DNA of 17,505 nt from positions 1 through 17,505 of the forward strand of contig CAUAEH010000042.1 in assembly GCA_958427975.1 (NCBI GenBank), given 5' to 3'. Below are positions 15,150 to 17,505 of this stretch, piece by piece (position 1 is the first letter of the stretch; every line of letters starts with the position of its first letter). The translations under genes were made by a program, and so were the position numbers. The notes beneath the pieces were generated by a model that was not told the origin of the DNA, did not search any database, and saw only the letters and a program-made list of their open reading frames with translations. Source of the stretch: an uncultured Collinsella sp. GTDB lineage: Bacteria > Actinomycetota > Coriobacteriia > Coriobacteriales > Coriobacteriaceae.

Positions 15150-15587
15150 ATGAAAGCACTCGTCATCAACGGCCCAAACCTCAACATGCTCGGCATTCGC
15201 GAGCCGGGCATCTATGGCAGCGACAACTACGACCGCTTAGTGCAGATCTGCCAGGAGGCCGGCGCCGCACAGGGCTTTGATGAGGTCGAGGTCTTCCAGT
15301 CCAACCACGAGGGCAGCATCGTCGACAAGATCCAGGAGGCATACGGCAAGGTCGACGGCATCGTCATCAACCCGGCGGCTTACACGCACACGAGTGTGGC
15401 GATCCTGGACGCCCTCAAGGCCGTCGCCATCCCCGCTGTCGAGGTCCACATCAGCGCCGTCGAGACCCGCGAGGACTTCCGCCAGGTAAGCTACGCCCGC
15501 CTGGCCTGCTTTGCCACCATCACCGGCGAAGGCCTCCAGGGCTACGCCCATGCGTTGGAGCTGCTGAGGGAACGTCTCGAAAAGTAG
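15150..15587 (+). CDS. aroQ: 3-dehydroquinate dehydratase, type II
   Basis: Dehydrates 3-dehydroquinate to 3-dehydroshikimate, the third pathway step, with the enolate-type (type II) mechanism. It has 145 residues, the standard size of the dodecameric family. It shows NGPNLNMLGIREPGIYG (7-23, with the catalytic Tyr22 and lid Arg17), QSNHEGS (50-56), NPAAYTHTS (74-82, Asn74 and His80), EVHIS (98-102, His100) and REDFRQVSY (107-115). ATG 15150 follows AAAGGA by seven bases. It is the last gene of the aro operon, set apart by the 16-bp palindrome at 15088-15128 and followed by a terminator at 15633. Its product is used by the AroE half of the upstream fusion. Confidence 0.96.
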   Translation: MKALVINGPNLNMLGIREPGIYGSDNYDRLVQICQEAGAAQGFDEVEVFQSNHEGSIVDKIQEAYGKVDGIVINPAAYTHTSVAILDALKAVAIPAVEVHISAVETREDFRQVSYARLACFATITGEGLQGYAHALELLRERLEK

Positions 15588-15632
15588 CCTCGCGAGCAAA
15601 TCCATCAACGCGATTCACACGCTAATAATGCC

Positions 15633-15672
15633 AGTGCCGCCAGCAGCAACCTCGCTACTGGCGGCACTTTAT
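15633..15672 (+). terminator. Intrinsic terminator of the aro operon
   Basis: AGTGCCGCCAG (15633-15643) pairs perfectly with CTGGCGGCACT (15658-15668) over a 14-base loop, followed by TTATT. It begins 45 bases after the aroQ stop. A second, competing pairing exists: ATGCCAGT (15628-15635) with ACTGGCAT (15674-15681), which would include the start of the next promoter. Confidence 0.85.
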
Positions 15673-15686
15673 TACTGGCATATAAT
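15658..15686 (+). promoter_or_regulatory. Candidate promoter of the DUF4869-ATPase cassette
   Basis: A perfect TATAAT (15681-15686) lies 32 bases before the ATG at 15718. The -35 position at 17-base spacing is CTGGCG (15658-15663), a poor match that is also the right arm of the preceding terminator. The -10 is convincing; the -35 may depend on an activator or be weak. Confidence 0.5.
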
Positions 15687-15717
15687 CATTGCAGTCACAC
15701 AACGTCTGGAGACGCGC

Positions 15718-16167
15718 ATGTTAAGCATCCATCTGGGGGATTACCCCGGTTCCATCTACGATACCGAAACCTATTTTAGGAACTCATACTTGGACTCATG
15801 GTTCGAAGACCCTATGGCCGCACAGATTATTAAAAGCGTGGACGGATCAGAGCTCATCGGTCCCCACAACATCGTAAGCAAACAGCTGGGCTCGATCACC
15901 CCACTCGAACTGTCCGGCGGCGTTAAGACGCTGCTGCTGGTGCGCAATCTCCCAAATATGGTGTTCAACGCATCTACCTGCGGAGACAACTGTGCCCGCT
16001 GGCTACTCAAGATCGGCAAAGAGCAGGATGTGCTGGTGACCTTATACCACATCATGAAATTCCCCTGGAAGAGCTTTGAAATCCGCATTGAAAACGATGG
16101 CCGCATCGTCAGAAACATGCAGGAGTTTGTCGGCGCCACGAATGACTTTTTGGATGTTGATGAGTAA
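15718..16167 (+). CDS. DUF4869 domain protein, function unknown
   Basis: A 149-residue protein that I recognise as the DUF4869 family from its opening LSIHLGDYPGSIYDTETYF, the central SELIGP (44-49) and ELSGGVKTLLL (64-74), and FNASTCGDNCARWLLKI (83-99) with two cysteines, Cys88 and Cys92. The end has FEIRIENDGRIVRNM (120-134). No signal peptide or membrane helix is visible, so it is predicted cytoplasmic. ATG 15718 is preferred over upstream in-frame codons because TGGAG lies six bases before it and the family starts there. The stop overlaps the next start codon by one base (TAATG), so the two proteins are probably made together. Base composition is visibly less GC-rich than the aro operon, suggesting acquisition. 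No biochemical role is known to me. Confidence 0.85.
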   Translation: MLSIHLGDYPGSIYDTETYFRNSYLDSWFEDPMAAQIIKSVDGSELIGPHNIVSKQLGSITPLELSGGVKTLLLVRNLPNMVFNASTCGDNCARWLLKIGKEQDVLVTLYHIMKFPWKSFEIRIENDGRIVRNMQEFVGATNDFLDVDE

Positions 16168-17168
16168 TGAAGGGAACGCATACCGTTGTCGTAGAGCGTG
16201 CAAAGGTCAAATACACACTCACGTTTAAGCGCAATATTTCCTTTATACGCGGCAACAGCGGCACGGGTAAAACGACGCTCATCTCGATGATTCGCGACTA
16301 CAACGACCGAGGACCGGAAAGCGGCGTTGCACTCAGTTGCGACGTGCCTTGCGAAACGCTTTCCGGCAGACGCTGGGAGCGCGAGCTATCGATCATCGAA
16401 GATTCAATCGTCTTTCTAGATGAGGGTAACGAGTTTATCTACTCAAAGGACTTCGCCAAAGCCGTCAACGGCTCGTCCAACTATTTTGTTCTGATATCTC
16501 GTCGCGATGCCAACGAGCTCCCCTACAGCGTTGATGAGATCCTGAAGCTAGTCAACACGACAAGTAAAACAATCAATGGCCGCAAGAGCGACAGGCGCTT
16601 CTACTCGGTGACCAAGCCGCTATATGACCACACGGCAAGTATGCTGTATCAGGATCTAAATGTTGGATTCGAGGTACCCGACGCCGTAGTTGTCGAGGAT
16701 AGCAAATCTGGCTATCAATTCTACGACGCTCTTTGCAACCGGCTCAGGATCCCCTGCTATACCGCCACCGGCGTAGCAAATCTAAAGCGGACAATTCACG
16801 AATGCCCCGAGCAAAACGTTCTTGCCATTGGAGACGGCGCAGCGTTTGGTCCCTACATCGAAAAGGTGCTCGGACAGCGCGTTTACAAGAACGTTCGCTT
16901 GTTCCTCCCGGAATCATTTGAGTGGACACTTCTGCAATCTGGCCTCATCCCCAACAACGACATTCCAAAAATCCTCAAGGATCCTTCGAGCTATATCGAA
17001 AGCCGAGACTACCTAAGCTGGGAGCGATTCTTCACCGACGTATTGATCAAATACTCGGCAGACACTCGCTACGCCTACAGAAAGGCAAAGCTCAATGAGC
17101 AGTACCTGAGGCCGCAGGCGATGAATGCAGTTGCAAACGTCTTGCCCGAGTGCCTGAAGGCAGACTAG
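16167..17168 (+). CDS. P-loop ATPase with Toprim-like C-terminal half, partner of DUF4869
   Basis: A 333-residue protein. The N-terminal ~130 residues are a small P-loop domain: FIRGNSGTGKTT (26-37) is Walker A and SIVFLDEGNEF (80-90, Asp85-Glu86) is Walker B. An ABC signature is not visible and the domain is shorter than an ABC or AAA+ module. The C-terminal half opens with a strand and acidic turn, DAVVVEDSKSGYQFY (172-186, Glu177-Asp178), continues to NVLAIGDGAAFG (217-228, Asp223) and then to LFLPESFEW (245-253, Glu249). That order of acidic residues on predicted strands resembles Toprim-type domains; this is inference. Similar proteins are, from memory, found beside DUF4869 in gut Firmicutes, sometimes mislabelled as translation initiation factor 2. 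Its start overlaps the DUF4869 stop, and a strong terminator follows. Molecular function unknown. Confidence 0.85.
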   Translation: MKGTHTVVVERAKVKYTLTFKRNISFIRGNSGTGKTTLISMIRDYNDRGPESGVALSCDVPCETLSGRRWERELSIIEDSIVFLDEGNEFIYSKDFAKAVNGSSNYFVLISRRDANELPYSVDEILKLVNTTSKTINGRKSDRRFYSVTKPLYDHTASMLYQDLNVGFEVPDAVVVEDSKSGYQFYDALCNRLRIPCYTATGVANLKRTIHECPEQNVLAIGDGAAFGPYIEKVLGQRVYKNVRLFLPESFEWTLLQSGLIPNNDIPKILKDPSSYIESRDYLSWERFFTDVLIKYSADTRYAYRKAKLNEQYLRPQAMNAVANVLPECLKAD

Positions 17169-17172
17169 ATAC

Positions 17173-17209
17173 AGCGGGGAGGGCCAAGTTGGTCCTCCCC
17201 GCTTTTGTT
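17173..17209 (+). terminator. Intrinsic terminator of the DUF4869-ATPase cassette
   Basis: AGCGGGGAGG (17173-17182) pairs with CCTCCCCGCT (17194-17203). Three more pairs inside (one G-T) give a 13-bp stem with loop AAGTT, followed by TTTTGTT. It starts 4 bases after the ATPase stop. Confidence 0.9.
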
Positions 17210-17479
17210 ACGCCTTCTTGATCACGTACGCCAATCCAATATCGCAGGCACAGCGTACGATTGACGCGAAGAACCACGATGCTGGCAGCGTCATAAGCAG
17301 AGGCTTGCTCACGCTCGGCTCCAGCCCCCTTTGGCGCGCCGTATAACCAATCCACATCAGCAGCACAATAGCAGCTCACGCCACGGCTTCGGCCTAAACG
17401 TATACCCGGCAAGAACAAAGAACACCGGCATGTGAAAAAGCCCAGACCACCAATGAACTGCCTCCCATTTCTTGGACAT
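17208..17479 (-). pseudogene. Remnant of an acyltransferase-3 family membrane protein gene
   Basis: Two minus-strand coding fragments in different frames look like pieces of one membrane protein. The first (ATG at 17479 to TGA at 17357, 41 codons) contains SGLFHMPVFFVLAGYTF, the hallmark of the acyltransferase-3/OatA-like membrane family, where FHMP-FF--GY is conserved. The second (frame-shifted, ending in TAA at 17208-17210) reads IVLLMWIGYTARQRG, then a hydrophobic segment with ASWFFASIVRC, and ends VIKKA, like a C-terminal membrane helix. An intact member has over 300 residues, so the N-terminal helix and most of the middle are missing. Coding frames broken in this short space, with no ribosome site before the ATG, argue for decay rather than a small gene. 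Family call rests on one motif and is moderate. Confidence 0.5.
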
Positions 17480-17500
17480 GAGAAATGGGAGGCTTTCTTT
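17460..17500 (+). terminator. Strong hairpin with T-rich tail at the window edge
   Basis: GCCTCCCATTTCT (17460-17472) and AGAAATGGGAGGC (17481-17493) form a perfect 13-bp stem over the loop TGGACATG, followed by TTTCTTT on the plus strand. No intact plus-strand gene lies between it and the terminator at 17173-17209. Its loop contains the ATG of the acyltransferase remnant, so it may mark the junction of a deletion or insertion. Confidence 0.7.
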
Positions 17501-17505
17501 ATGCG

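Noticed and set aside
17092..17418. A 108-codon minus-strand open frame over the end of the ATPase gene and the terminator
   Set aside because: It runs through the ATPase coding end and a strong terminator, and the membrane-protein signatures lie in the other two frames.
1..17505. CRISPR array, complete insertion sequence or prophage genes
   Set aside because: No repeated spacer-repeat pattern, transposase, integrase or structural phage gene was seen on either strand.

Overview
The window reads as chromosomal DNA of a high-GC actinobacterium of the class Coriobacteriia, most like Collinsella. This is inferred from remembered protein similarity, GC-rich codon use in the core genes, gene order and intergenic repeat style. 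No database search was run. The right-hand end is visibly less GC-rich and looks like accessory DNA.

Left arm (1-6935, all on the minus strand): a 3'-truncated mreB; a TPR protein with one membrane helix, 11 bases downstream of a cyclophilin-type peptidyl-prolyl isomerase (one transcription unit with a recognisable promoter at 2745-2774); a protein with two zinc ribbons and one membrane helix; a CtpE-like cation-transporting P-type ATPase with a long basic tail; and a compact tRNA-Arg(CCG) unit with its own promoter and terminator. This arm covers cell shape and envelope, folding and ion homeostasis.

Centre (7029-15672, plus strand): a tightly packed operon that encodes every step of the shikimate pathway and both post-chorismate branches to the Phe and Tyr keto acids. 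The order is DAHP synthase, prephenate dehydrogenase, 3-dehydroquinate synthase, EPSP synthase, chorismate synthase, chorismate mutase-prephenate dehydratase, a fused shikimate dehydrogenase-shikimate kinase, and type II 3-dehydroquinate dehydratase. Gaps are mostly 0-53 bases, with one 7-base overlap. A terminator-shaped hairpin sits in the leader just before the first gene (possible attenuation). A perfect 16-bp palindrome separates the last gene from the rest. Regulatory domains visible are the N-terminal domain on DAHP synthase and an ACT domain on PheA; TyrA has no ACT extension.

Right arm (15674-17505): a two-gene, translationally coupled cassette with its own promoter and terminator. 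It encodes a DUF4869 protein and a P-loop ATPase whose second half has Toprim-like features. I know of no assigned function for this pair, and it is the best candidate here for an undescribed system. It is followed by what looks like a decayed acyltransferase-3 gene on the minus strand and a strong hairpin terminator at the window edge.

No CRISPR array, rRNA, complete insertion sequence or riboswitch of a class I recognise was seen. No stretch over 300 bases lacks an annotated feature.
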